From Avoscillospira sp045580485 (GTDB taxonomy: Bacteria; Bacillota; Clostridia; Oscillospirales; Oscillospiraceae), in NCBI GenBank assembly GCA_045580485.1, contig JAZNNW010000068.1, positions 1 through 12,748 of the forward strand: DNA of 12,748 nt, given 5' to 3'. Of the stretch, positions 5,998-12,397 are shown in pieces (position 1 is the stretch's first letter; each line of letters begins with the position of its first letter). The translations under genes were made by a program, and so were the position numbers. The notes below the pieces were generated by a model that worked only from the letters and a program-made list of their open reading frames with translations, was not told the DNA's origin and made no database searches.

Positions 5998-6622
5998 CGG
6001 GCAGTTGCTCCAGGTAACCCTTAAGAACCATTTGGAATGCCTCATCTGGGATTTGAGTCTCACGGTACAGCTTTATCATCGGTAGAAAGTCTTTAAGGAT
6101 CTCGTTCACACGAAGGAATTTGCTGTCGTTACCGCCACTTAAAAAGTCGTAGTGGATATCTTCATCCGAGACATCCTCTCTTCTGGCGAAATCCTCGAAA
6201 TGCTGATAGCTTGCAAAGTAAAAGGCAGGATATTCAATGGTTTTCTGCTTGCTTCGGCATTCTGGATGATCGCCGCCATAGTATTCGTATTCATACACCC
6301 ACTCTTCCACTTCAACAGTGGTGTGGCGTAACTTGGATTCGCACAACAGCTTGGTTACGAACTCCAAAGCGGCTCTCGGCCCAGTTTCAACCTCATTGGC
6401 AGCCCTGTTTCCAACAAGTTCATCAATGGATACACCAAAGTGCTGTGAGATGCGGTACAGCTGCTCCAAGGTGAACTGCTTCTTCTCTTCTGGGTTTAGG
6501 GCTTTGCTGAAATTACCCTGGCTCATTCCGATGATGGCTGCCAATTCACTCTGCGTGAGGTCATGTTTCTTCAAAAGCGCCCGGATATTCTCCTGGAGCA
6601 ACACGAAATTCAGTTCTGACAT
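5990..6622 (-). CDS. XRE-family repressor of the replication region, 210 aa
   Basis: A Cro/C1-type HTH at about residues 12-70 (LTQSELAAIIGMSQGNFSKAL is the core; FGVSIDELVG ends it) is followed by a 140-residue C-terminal region with an aromatic, acidic segment (VEVEEWVYEYEYYGGDHPECRSK) that I cannot assign. That region could bind a ligand or mediate oligomerisation. It carries no HExxH or LexA-type Ser/Lys peptidase motif that I can see. AAGGA at 6635-6631 stands eight bases before ATG 6622. It is divergent from the replication operon and separated from it by a dyad-bearing promoter, the classical position of a lytic-versus-lysogenic repressor. Repression of that promoter is inferred. Confidence 0.9.
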   Translation of the reverse strand: MSELNFVLLQENIRALLKKHDLTQSELAAIIGMSQGNFSKALNPEEKKQFTLEQLYRISQHFGVSIDELVGNRAANEVETGPRAALEFVTKLLCESKLRHTTVEVEEWVYEYEYYGGDHPECRSKQKTIEYPAFYFASYQHFEDFARREDVSDEDIHYDFLSGGNDSKFLRVNEILKDFLPMIKLYRETQIPDEAFQMVLKGYLEQLPEK

Positions 6623-6675
6623 ATTTATATTCCTTTCCGATATAAACTTTCGGTTTTGATATGAAATTGCAGGAT

Positions 6676-6705
6676 TTGAATATATCTTACCACATCAAGT
6701 ACAAT
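6676..6705 (+). promoter_or_regulatory. Promoter of the replication operon
   Basis: TTGAAT (6676-6681), an 18-base spacer and TACAAT (6700-6705), with a start near 6712. On the opposite strand a TGGTAAGAT (6692-6684) in the spacer could be an extended -10 for the repressor gene, but it lacks a -35; I hold that part only weakly. Confidence 0.6.
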
Positions 6706-6730
6706 TTTGGTAGTACCTACCGAGAATTGT
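6701..6730. promoter_or_regulatory. Dyad operator over the replication promoter
   Basis: Perfect inner dyad GGTAG-tac-CTACC (6709-6721), with outer arms ACAATT (6701-6706) and AATTGT (6725-6730) offset by one base. It covers the -10 and the expected start point, where a bound repressor would block transcription. The likely binder is the divergent 210-aa XRE protein. Confidence 0.6.
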
Positions 6731-6782
6731 CGAAAGAAAACGGAGGTGATGCTTATAAGAACCGAAGGAAGGAGGAGCGTCA

Positions 6783-6941
6783 ATGGAGCCCGTAAAGAAC
6801 CTAAATGACAAGCGGGTCTGCGACATCAGCCATGACCGTAAGGTCGTGGAGATCGTCCAGAAGGGCTGTCTCACACGAATCACAGCCAACCCAGACGGAA
6901 CACTCAAGGTCGAGAACGTTCCGTTACCCAAAGCAGCGTAA
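6783..6941 (+). CDS. Small conserved hypothetical protein, 52 aa
   Basis: Begins MEPVKNLNDKRVCDISHDRK and ends TLKVENVPLPKAA. AAGGAGG at 6769-6775 stands seven bases before the ATG, one of the best ribosome sites in the window, and the codon use matches the downstream genes. The chain reads as short alternating strands (KRVCDIS, KVVEIVQKG, CLTRITANPDGTLKV), consistent with a small beta-sheet protein; no known motif is present. It is the first gene after the replication promoter and lies before a strong hairpin, so it may be expressed much more than the rest of the operon. Role unknown. Confidence 0.75.
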   Translation: MEPVKNLNDKRVCDISHDRKVVEIVQKGCLTRITANPDGTLKVENVPLPKAA

Positions 6942-6971
6942 GTAAATAAACCAGGTAATCCGCCAGAACGC

Positions 6972-7037
6972 AAGACGGCAGTGCGGGACCTACTTTCTCC
7001 CCTGTGGGAGAGGTGGGTCTCTCCCTGCCGTCTTTTT
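6972..7037 (+). terminator. Large hairpin with U-tract inside the replication operon
   Basis: An outer 10-bp stem (6972-6981 with 7025-7034), a 3x3 internal loop and a long inner helix (6985-7001 with 7006-7021, with wobbles and one bulged C) closed by a CTGT loop. TTTTTCTGTTTT follows. This has the form of an intrinsic terminator 30 bases after the 52-aa gene. No convincing promoter follows before the gene at 7097, so downstream expression should depend on read-through or antitermination. Confidence 0.75.
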
Positions 7038-7096
7038 CTGTTTTAGCGGACTTGGCGGCTCTGGACGGATTGCGAAATCTGAAAGGAGCCAAATAA

Positions 7097-7621
7097 ATGA
7101 AAAACCATGACAATCAGTACCGAATTTACATCCGTTCCACCAAGCAGTGGGTGCCCTGCACCAAGGAACAGTTCGATGACTACTACCGCGACATCAATGC
7201 CTACCGCCGCACCCAAATGAACCACGGCCGCTGTGTCTGCCCGCCTTCCAAATGGCTCATGTGCGACATGGATTGCTGGACCTGCCCGTACCGTACCCCC
7301 GGCGATTTGAGTTCCCTGGACTCCGGCCGCATCGATGATGAGGGCGATGAGATGAACTGGCTTGACCATCTGCAGGAAGAAATGCCTGACCTACAGACCC
7401 CTTCCAACGAGGACATCGTTACCGATGCTCTCTATATGCGCCAGCTTCTTGCCCGTCTGAATGAGGTTATGCCCCAGGCACTTGAAATTGGAAGGCTGCG
7501 TCAGTTGGGTCTATCCGAGGACGCCATTGCTGACGAGATCGGCACAGGAAGAAAGACCTATTCGTACCGCATCAAAAAGGCTGCGGAACTGCTCAAGAAA
7601 GAGTTCCCGGAATTTTTCTAA
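7097..7621 (+). CDS. Sigma-region-4-like HTH protein with N-terminal Cys cluster, 174 aa
   Basis: The C-terminal part (about 125-170: EIGRLRQLGLSEDAIADEIG, then RKTYSYRIKKAAELL) resembles the sigma-70 region 4 / phage transcription-regulator HTH that contacts a promoter. The N-terminal half carries C46, C48, C56, C60 and C63 (CVC, MCDMDCWTC), which could bind zinc or an iron-sulfur cluster. An acidic linker (about 80-100) joins the two. AAAGGAG at 7082-7088 is eight bases before the ATG. There is no region 2, so it is not a full sigma factor; it may act as an activator of later phage genes. It sits just downstream of the operon's internal hairpin, so its synthesis would depend on read-through. 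Confidence 0.8.
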   Translation: MKNHDNQYRIYIRSTKQWVPCTKEQFDDYYRDINAYRRTQMNHGRCVCPPSKWLMCDMDCWTCPYRTPGDLSSLDSGRIDDEGDEMNWLDHLQEEMPDLQTPSNEDIVTDALYMRQLLARLNEVMPQALEIGRLRQLGLSEDAIADEIGTGRKTYSYRIKKAAELLKKEFPEFF

Positions 7622-7637
7622 AAAAAAGTTTTGCGGT

Positions 7638-7671
7638 TTTTTCCGAAACGCACTTCTCGTTTCCATTTGGC
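7638..7671 (+). repeat. 34-nt intercistronic repeat, copy 1
   Basis: Matches 11891-11924 at 31 of 34 positions. It folds as GAAACG (7645-7650) with CGTTTC (7658-7663) around a 7-base loop; all three differences from copy 2 lie in that loop. It starts 16 bases after a stop codon and precedes the next ribosome site. Confidence 0.8.
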
Positions 7672-7712
7672 GGTGTAAGGAGCAACACCAACACCGCTCC
7701 TTCCGGGAGGTG
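7671..7712 (+). promoter_or_regulatory. Alternative hairpins around the ribosome site of the 69-aa gene
   Basis: CGGTGT (7671-7676) can pair with ACACCG (7691-7696), or AAGGAGC (7677-7683) with GCTCCTT (7696-7702). The two interlock and exclude each other sterically. CTCC (7697-7700) could instead pair with GGAG (7706-7709) of the Shine-Dalgarno. Whether these matter for translation is not shown. Confidence 0.35.
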
Positions 7713-7719
7713 AAACAGT

Positions 7720-7929
7720 ATGTACGAGTCCGAGAACAAGGTGATGAGCCCCGAAGAGGAACTGGTTGATATCCTTCTTGAGTTCATCATCGTCGCAGCA
7801 AACCTGGCGAAGAAAATCAACCACGCCGTGAAAGACAAGCAGATTATGGAAGGAGGCAACGGATATGGGAAAATTCAGCGAACTGGAACTGGCAATCAAA
7901 GACCTGCGCACTGCCGCAGCCACTATTAA
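7720..7929 (+). CDS. Small phage hypothetical protein, 69 aa
   Basis: Begins MYESENKVMSPEEELVDILL. The first 45 residues form an amphipathic, largely hydrophobic helix (LVDILLEFIIVAANLAKKI), not long enough to be a clear membrane span. The last 25 residues (GYGKIQRTGTGNQRPAHCRSHY) look unrelated to the start and are encoded in the stretch that overlaps the next gene. GGAGG at 7706-7710 lies nine bases before the ATG. The gene overlaps the next by 65 nt, long for bacteria; both starts have good ribosome sites, so both seem real, but the tail may be a by-product. Function unknown. Confidence 0.65.
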   Translation: MYESENKVMSPEEELVDILLEFIIVAANLAKKINHAVKDKQIMEGGNGYGKIQRTGTGNQRPAHCRSHY

Positions 7930-8185
7930 CGATGTGGCAAACACCCTGGCGGAGATGTTCAGCGGGGACCCCCATACGGGGGGTGTAGATGAGTCTGCCG
8001 CTCCCGCCAAACCTGCACTGACCCTGGAACAGGTAAGAGCCGTTCTCGCAGACAAGTCCCGCAAGGGCTTTACTGCTCAAATCCGTTCCCTTCTTCAGAA
8101 GTACGGCGCAGCGAAGCTGTCCGGCATCGACCCCGCCAACTATGAAGCCCTGCTTGCAGAGGTGGAGGTGCTGGGCAATGGCTAA
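7865..8185 (+). CDS. Conserved phage hypothetical protein, 106 aa
   Basis: Begins MGKFSELELAIKDLRTAAAT and is mostly helical. A coiled-coil-like N-terminus (about 1-33) and a Pro/Ala linker are followed by a globular-looking C-terminal half (LTLEQVRAVLADKSRKGFTA, then LLQKYGAAKLSGIDPANYEALLAEVEVL). This family is common ahead of DUF2800 genes in clostridial phages and, as I recall, is often mislabelled 'rRNA biogenesis protein rrp5' or 'DNA ligase'; I see nothing enzymatic. The C-terminal half resembles small DNA-end or helicase accessory modules, which is only a guess. AGGAGG at 7851-7856 is eight bases before the ATG, and the stop overlaps the next gene by 8 nt. Confidence 0.8.
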   Translation: MGKFSELELAIKDLRTAAATINDVANTLAEMFSGDPHTGGVDESAAPAKPALTLEQVRAVLADKSRKGFTAQIRSLLQKYGAAKLSGIDPANYEALLAEVEVLGNG

Positions 8186-9302
8186 ACACGCAGTCCTTTC
8201 GGCATCATCCTCGGAGCGTTGGCTCAACTGCCCGCCCTCCGCTCGGCTTTGCGAAGCCTACGAGGATAAAGGCAGTGACTACGCTGCCGAGGGCACCGAT
8301 GCCCACACTCTCTGCGAGTTCCGCCTGAAGCAAGCCCTCGGCATTCCGGTGGAAGACCCCATTGAAAACCTCTCCTGGTACAACGAGGAGATGGAGGAAT
8401 GCGCCCAGGGCTATGCCGCCTACGTGGTGGAGCTTCTGGAAACCGCCAAGCAGACCTGCACCGACCCTGTGGTCATGATTGAACAGCGGGTGGATTTCTC
8501 CCGTTGGGTCCAGGAAGGCTTCGGCACGGCAGACTGCATCGTGATCGCAGACGGCATCATGAATATCTGCGATTACAAACATGGCAAAGGGGTCGAAGTC
8601 AGCGCCGTGGGCAATCCCCAGATGCGCCTTTATGCTTTGGGTGCCCTGGAAATCTTCGATGACATCTATGACATTGAAGAAATCCGCATGACCATCTACC
8701 AGCCCCGAAAAGGCAATATCAGCGTTGACGGTATGGCAAAGGCAGATCTGCTCCGCTGGGCAGACACCGAACTGTACGAAAAAGCTGAAATGGCCTACGC
8801 AGGCCAGGGTGACTTCCGCTGCGGTGAGTGGTGCCGTTTCTGCAAGGCAAAGGCAGAATGCAGAGAACGCGCCGAAGCCAATATGGAACTTGCTCGATAT
8901 GACTTCCAGGCACCTGCTCTTCTGGATGACTCCGAGATTGCCGAAATTCTCGGCAAGGTTGATGCCCTCACTGCCTGGGCATCCGATGTGAAGGAATTCG
9001 CCCTTCAGCAGGCTATCAGCGGTAAGGAATGGACCGGCTGGAAGTTGGTCGAAGGTCGTTCCAACCGGAAGTACACCAGTGAATCCGCTGTAGCTGCCAC
9101 CGTGGAGGCCGCAGGCTTCGACCCCTATGAGCGCAAAGTCCTCGGTGTCACCGCCATGCAGAAACTGCTCGGCAAATCCCGCTTTGAAGAGCTTCTTGCT
9201 CCTTACATTGAAAAGCCTCAAGGCAAACCCACGCTCGTACCGGAGAGCGATAAACGTCCGGCAATGAATACAGCCAAAAATGATTTTATGGAGGAATTTT
9301 AA
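8178..9302 (+). CDS. DUF2800 protein, PD-(D/E)XK (RecB/Cas4-like) nuclease, 374 aa
   Basis: A probable DNA exonuclease of the phage replication/recombination module. RecB-type motifs are in order: GTAD with D119, DYKHGKG with D132 and K134, and NPQMRLYALG with Q148 and Y152. Cysteines C219-x2-C222-x5-C228 near the end of the nuclease domain plus C18 (WLNCPPS) match the four Fe-S ligands of AddB/Cas4 nucleases; C215 is an extra. The ATG at 8178 follows GGAGG (8164-8168); an in-frame ATG at 8142 lies within the previous gene. It ends one base before the ssDNA-binding protein starts, so the two are tightly coupled. The family call is secure; the activity is inferred. Confidence 0.9.
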   Translation: MAKHAVLSASSSERWLNCPPSARLCEAYEDKGSDYAAEGTDAHTLCEFRLKQALGIPVEDPIENLSWYNEEMEECAQGYAAYVVELLETAKQTCTDPVVMIEQRVDFSRWVQEGFGTADCIVIADGIMNICDYKHGKGVEVSAVGNPQMRLYALGALEIFDDIYDIEEIRMTIYQPRKGNISVDGMAKADLLRWADTELYEKAEMAYAGQGDFRCGEWCRFCKAKAECRERAEANMELARYDFQAPALLDDSEIAEILGKVDALTAWASDVKEFALQQAISGKEWTGWKLVEGRSNRKYTSESAVAATVEAAGFDPYERKVLGVTAMQKLLGKSRFEELLAPYIEKPQGKPTLVPESDKRPAMNTAKNDFMEEF

Positions 9303-9303
9303 T

Positions 9304-9879
9304 ATGTCTACTACTGCAAACAAGGTCACCAATCCCATGAAGGTTATCACCGGCCCCGATACCCGTTGGTCCTACGCCAATGTCTGGGAGCCCAAGTCCA
9401 TCAATGGCGGCACGCCCAAGTACAGCGTCAGCCTCATCATCCCCAAGTCCGACACCAAGACGGTCGCCAAGATCAAGGCGGCTATCGAGGCTGCTTACCA
9501 GGAAGGCCAGGCCAAGCTGAAGGGCAACGGTCGCACCGTACCTCCTCTCGCTGCCATCAAGACCCCTCTGCGTGATGGTGACATTGAGAGACCCGACGAC
9601 CCCGCCTATGCCAATGCGTACTTCATCAACGCCAACTCTCCCACGGCACCCGGCATCGTGGATGCTGACCGCAACCCTGTGCTGACCCGCTCCGAGGTCT
9701 ACTCTGGTGTTTACGGTCGTGCCAGCATTAACCTGTACGCTTTCAACTCCAACGGCAACAAGGGTATCGCCTGCGGTCTGAACAACCTGCAGCTGATCCG
9801 TGCCGGTGAGCCTCTCGGCGGCAAGGCAAGTGCTGAGTCCGACTTCGCAACGGACGATGAGGAAGATTTCCTCGGCTAA
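9304..9879 (+). CDS. DUF2815 protein, probable phage ssDNA-binding protein, 191 aa
   Basis: Begins MSTTANKVTNPMKVITGPDT. DUF2815 proteins are taken to be phage single-stranded-DNA binding proteins with an OB-like fold. Here a beta-rich core (KYSVSLIIPKSD, ASINLYAFNS, GIACGLNNLQLIRAG) is followed by an acidic tail, SDFATDDEEDFLG, of the kind by which T7 gp2.5 and bacterial SSBs recruit polymerase and nucleases. GGAGGA at 9290-9295 is eight bases before ATG 9304. Codon choice is strongly skewed to C/G endings and to AAG and AAC, more so than its neighbours, as expected for an abundant protein. It lies between nuclease and polymerase genes. A strand-annealing role is also possible. Confidence 0.85.
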   Translation: MSTTANKVTNPMKVITGPDTRWSYANVWEPKSINGGTPKYSVSLIIPKSDTKTVAKIKAAIEAAYQEGQAKLKGNGRTVPPLAAIKTPLRDGDIERPDDPAYANAYFINANSPTAPGIVDADRNPVLTRSEVYSGVYGRASINLYAFNSNGNKGIACGLNNLQLIRAGEPLGGKASAESDFATDDEEDFLG

Positions 9880-9891
9880 TACTCTCACCCA

Positions 9892-9917
9892 GGGGTGGCG
9901 GTGCAATCTGCCACCCC
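9892..9917 (+). other. Intercistronic hairpin before the polymerase gene
   Basis: An 8-bp GC-rich stem GGGGTGGC (9892-9899) with GCCACCCC (9910-9917) and a 10-base loop, starting 12 bases after the ssDNA-binding protein's stop. No U-tract follows, so it is more likely a processing or stability element than a full terminator. It could uncouple high expression of that gene from the polymerase. Confidence 0.6.
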
Positions 9918-9946
9918 ATTTGGGCTTTGCAAAGGAGCGGTAATTT

Positions 9947-11887
9947 ATGAAAACACTCTCAATCGATATTGAAACCTACAGTGATCAGAACCTTGCCAAG
10001 TGTGGCGTTTACCGCTATGTGGAGTCGCCCGTTTTTGAAATTCTGCTGTTTTCCTACAGCATTGACGGCTCTCCGGTTCAGATCGTTGACCTTGCCTGCG
10101 GTGAAACCATCCCTGCGAATGTTGTTGCCGCCCTTACGGATGTCACCGTCACCAAATGGGCATTCAATGCCACCTTTGAACGCATCTGCCTATCTCGCTA
10201 CCTTGGGTATCCCACTGGGGATTACCTTGAGCCGGATTCCTGGCGCTGCTCCATGATCTGGGCAGCAACGATGGGTCTTCCACTTTCCCTGGAAGGTGTC
10301 GGCGCAGTCCTTGGCTTGGAAAAGCAGAAGCTGACTGAAGGCAAGGAACTCATCAAATATTTCTGTCAGCCCTGTGCGCCTACAAAATCCAACGGTCAGC
10401 GCACACGCAATCTTCCTGCCCACGCCCCAGACAAGTGGCTGGCATTCAAAAAATATAACATCCGTGACGTGGAAACGGAAATGTCGATACAAACCCGCCT
10501 TGCCAAATATCCCGTGCCGGACATCGTGTGGGATGAATACCATCTTGACCAGGAAATCAACGACCGTGGTGTTGCCCTGGACATGGAACTGGTGCGGCAG
10601 GCCATTCAGATGGACGGTCGGTCCCGCACCGAACTGACCCAGGCAATGAAGGAACTGACTGCCTTGGAGAACCCCAACTCTGTGCAGCAGATGAAAGAAT
10701 GGTTGTCCCTCAACGGTATGGAAACAGACACCCTCGGTAAAAAGGCTGTGGCTGAAATGCTCAAAACAGCCCCTCCGCAGTTGCAGACCGTTCTCACACT
10801 ACGGCAGCAGCTTGCCAAATCCTCGGTAAAGAAGTACCAGGCAATGGAGACTGCCGTCTGCGCCGATGGCCGTGCTAGAGGAATGTTCCAGTTCTATGGT
10901 GCCAACCGCACAGGTCGATGGGCAGGACGCATCATTCAGATGCAGAATCTGCCCCAGAACCATTTGGTGGATCTGGCGGAAGCCCGCAGCCTCGTTCATA
11001 ACGGTGATTTCAATGCTGTGGAAATGCTCTACGAAGATGTACCGGATACGCTGTCGCAGCTGATCCGCACCGCATTCGTTCCCCAGGATGACCGCAAATT
11101 CATCGTAGCGGACTTCTCTGCCATTGAAGCCCGTGTCATTGCCTGGATTGCCGGAGAAGAATGGCGGCAGAAAGTCTTTGCAGAGGGCAAGGACATCTAC
11201 TGTGCCTCTGCCAGTCAGATGTTCGGTGTCCCCGTGGAAAAGCATGGCATCAATGGACACCTTCGACAGAAAGGCAAAATCGCAGAATTGGCTCTCGGCT
11301 ATGGCGGCTCCGTTGGCGCTCTGAAAGCTATGGGCGCTTTGGAGATGGGGCTTGCCGAAGAAGAACTTCAGCCCCTGGTGCAGGCGTGGCGGGATGCCAA
11401 CCCCAATATCACAAAACTGTGGTGGGATGTTGACCGTGCTGCTATGGATGCGGTTCGGTACAGGTACGAAACCGAAACCCACGGCATCATCTTCACCTAC
11501 AAAAGTGGGATGCTGTTCATCACGCTGCCTTCCGGCAGACGCCTTGCCTATGTGAAGCCGAAAATCGGTGAAAACCAGTTCGGCGGAGACTGCATTACCT
11601 ACGAAGGTGTCGGCGGCACAAAGAAATGGGAACGGCTCAACAGTTATGGCCCCAAATTCGTGGAGAACATTGTCCAGGCCACTGCCCGTGACCTGCTTTG
11701 CTACTCTATGCAGGCCCTTCGCTGTTGCTCCATTGTTATGCATATTCACGATGAAGTGGTCATTGAGGCTGATCGCCGGATGTCCCTGCAGGCCGTGTGC
11801 GACCAAATGGGTCGTGTTCCCGCCTGGGCAGAAGGTCTGCAACTGCGCGCTGACGGCTACGAGACAGATTTTTATAAAAAAGATTGA
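9947..11887 (+). CDS. Family A DNA polymerase with 3'-5' exonuclease (phage type), 646 aa
   Basis: A replicative phage polymerase. The exonuclease comes first: SIDIET with D7 and E9, AFNATFERI with E78 in the Exo II position where Asp is usual, and KYNIRDVET with Y170 and D174 (DEDDy type). The polymerase motifs follow: motif A VADFSAIEAR with D389, motif B R440-x3-K444-x7-Y452-G453 (RQKGKIAELALGYG), and motif C HIHDE with D602 and E603. The thumb/connector covers about 190-330, with FYGANRTGRWAGR as the conserved pre-motif-A segment. There is no 5'-3' exonuclease domain, as in T7 and SPO2-type phage enzymes. AAAGGAG at 9931-9937 is nine bases before the ATG. All catalytic residues appear intact. 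Confidence 0.96.
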   Translation: MKTLSIDIETYSDQNLAKCGVYRYVESPVFEILLFSYSIDGSPVQIVDLACGETIPANVVAALTDVTVTKWAFNATFERICLSRYLGYPTGDYLEPDSWRCSMIWAATMGLPLSLEGVGAVLGLEKQKLTEGKELIKYFCQPCAPTKSNGQRTRNLPAHAPDKWLAFKKYNIRDVETEMSIQTRLAKYPVPDIVWDEYHLDQEINDRGVALDMELVRQAIQMDGRSRTELTQAMKELTALENPNSVQQMKEWLSLNGMETDTLGKKAVAEMLKTAPPQLQTVLTLRQQLAKSSVKKYQAMETAVCADGRARGMFQFYGANRTGRWAGRIIQMQNLPQNHLVDLAEARSLVHNGDFNAVEMLYEDVPDTLSQLIRTAFVPQDDRKFIVADFSAIEARVIAWIAGEEWRQKVFAEGKDIYCASASQMFGVPVEKHGINGHLRQKGKIAELALGYGGSVGALKAMGALEMGLAEEELQPLVQAWRDANPNITKLWWDVDRAAMDAVRYRYETETHGIIFTYKSGMLFITLPSGRRLAYVKPKIGENQFGGDCITYEGVGGTKKWERLNSYGPKFVENIVQATARDLLCYSMQALRCCSIVMHIHDEVVIEADRRMSLQAVCDQMGRVPAWAEGLQLRADGYETDFYKKD

Positions 11888-11890
11888 CCG

Positions 11891-11924
11891 TTTTTCCGAA
11901 ACGGCATTCTCGTTTCCATTTGGC
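11891..11924 (+). repeat. 34-nt intercistronic repeat, copy 2
   Basis: Begins three bases after the polymerase stop codon. GAAACG (11898-11903) pairs with CGTTTC (11911-11916). Loop GCATTCT replaces CACTTCT of copy 1, so the stem and flanks are fully conserved. Confidence 0.8.
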
Positions 11925-11926
11925 AT

Positions 11927-11951
11927 CAGAGATGGGAATAAGCCCATCCTG
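11927..11951 (+). other. Hairpin before the DUF4406 gene
   Basis: GATGGG (11931-11936) pairs with CCCATC (11943-11948) around AATAAG, extended by CAG/CTG beyond a bulged A. It stands between the 34-nt repeat and the ribosome site, as at the 7671 junction. Confidence 0.55.
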
Positions 11952-11965
11952 AAAGGAGCCAAATG

Positions 11966-12397
11966 ATGAGTATCAACAAATTCAACTGTGAGGGGTATTA
12001 CGACCCTACCGCCTACGAGGCAATGACTGCCGTGGAAAAGGAAGAAAAGGCGCTTCGTGCCTTCCGTCCCATCGTCTACATCTGCTCACCCTATGCTGGG
12101 GATGTGTCGGAAAATGTCGAAAACGCTCGAAGATACAGCCGTTTCGCCGTGGACAAGGGTTACATCCCCATTGCACCGCACCTGCTGTTCCCGCAATTCC
12201 TCAATGACAACAATCCCAAGGAACGTCAGCTGGGGTTGTTTTTCGGCAATGCCCTGATGAGCAAATGCGCAGAGGTTTGGGTCTTTGGAGACCGCATCTC
12301 TGCCGGGATGGAAGCTGAGATCCGCCGAGCCAAATGGAAAAGCTACCGTCTGCGCTATTTCACAGAAGGCTGTGAGGAGGTGCGACATGGCGTTTAA
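11966..12397 (+). CDS. DUF4406 / nucleoside 2-deoxyribosyltransferase-like protein, 143 aa
   Basis: A Rossmann-like domain starts after a variable N-terminus of about 34 residues: IVYICSPYAGD (36-46), then NVENARRYSRFAVDKGYIPIAPHLLFPQFL, then KCAEVWVFGDRISAGMEAEI, where the Glu near 118 fits the nucleophile position of deoxyribosyltransferases. Such enzymes move deoxyribose between bases; in phages they may adjust nucleotide pools or DNA bases, but the substrate here is unknown. The start is ATG 11966 rather than ATG 11963, because GGAG at 11955-11958 is seven bases from the former and four from the latter. Sixteen bases around this ribosome site (11949-11964) are identical to those before the sigma-like gene (7079-7094). 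The stop overlaps the next gene by 11 nt. Confidence 0.8.
   Translation: MSINKFNCEGYYDPTAYEAMTAVEKEEKALRAFRPIVYICSPYAGDVSENVENARRYSRFAVDKGYIPIAPHLLFPQFLNDNNPKERQLGLFFGNALMSKCAEVWVFGDRISAGMEAEIRRAKWKSYRLRYFTEGCEEVRHGV

Noticed and set aside
6749..6808. A 19-codon leader-like frame beginning ATGCTTATAAGA before the 52-aa gene
   Set aside because: The GGAGG is only two bases from its ATG, and it overlaps the better-supported start at 6783 in another frame; possible leader peptide but not supportable.
8205..9350. Long minus-strand reading frame (381 codons) opposite the DUF2800 gene
   Set aside because: It mirrors the DUF2800 frame, lacks a ribosome site and domain signal, and arises from the codon bias of the real gene.
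9286..9906. Minus-strand frame of 206 codons opposite the DUF2815 gene
   Set aside because: Low-complexity Val/Gly/Asp product typical of a shadow of a codon-biased gene.
10799..11962. Long minus-strand reading frame (387 codons) opposite the polymerase gene
   Set aside because: The polymerase motifs on the plus strand are unambiguous; the reverse frame has no recognisable domain.
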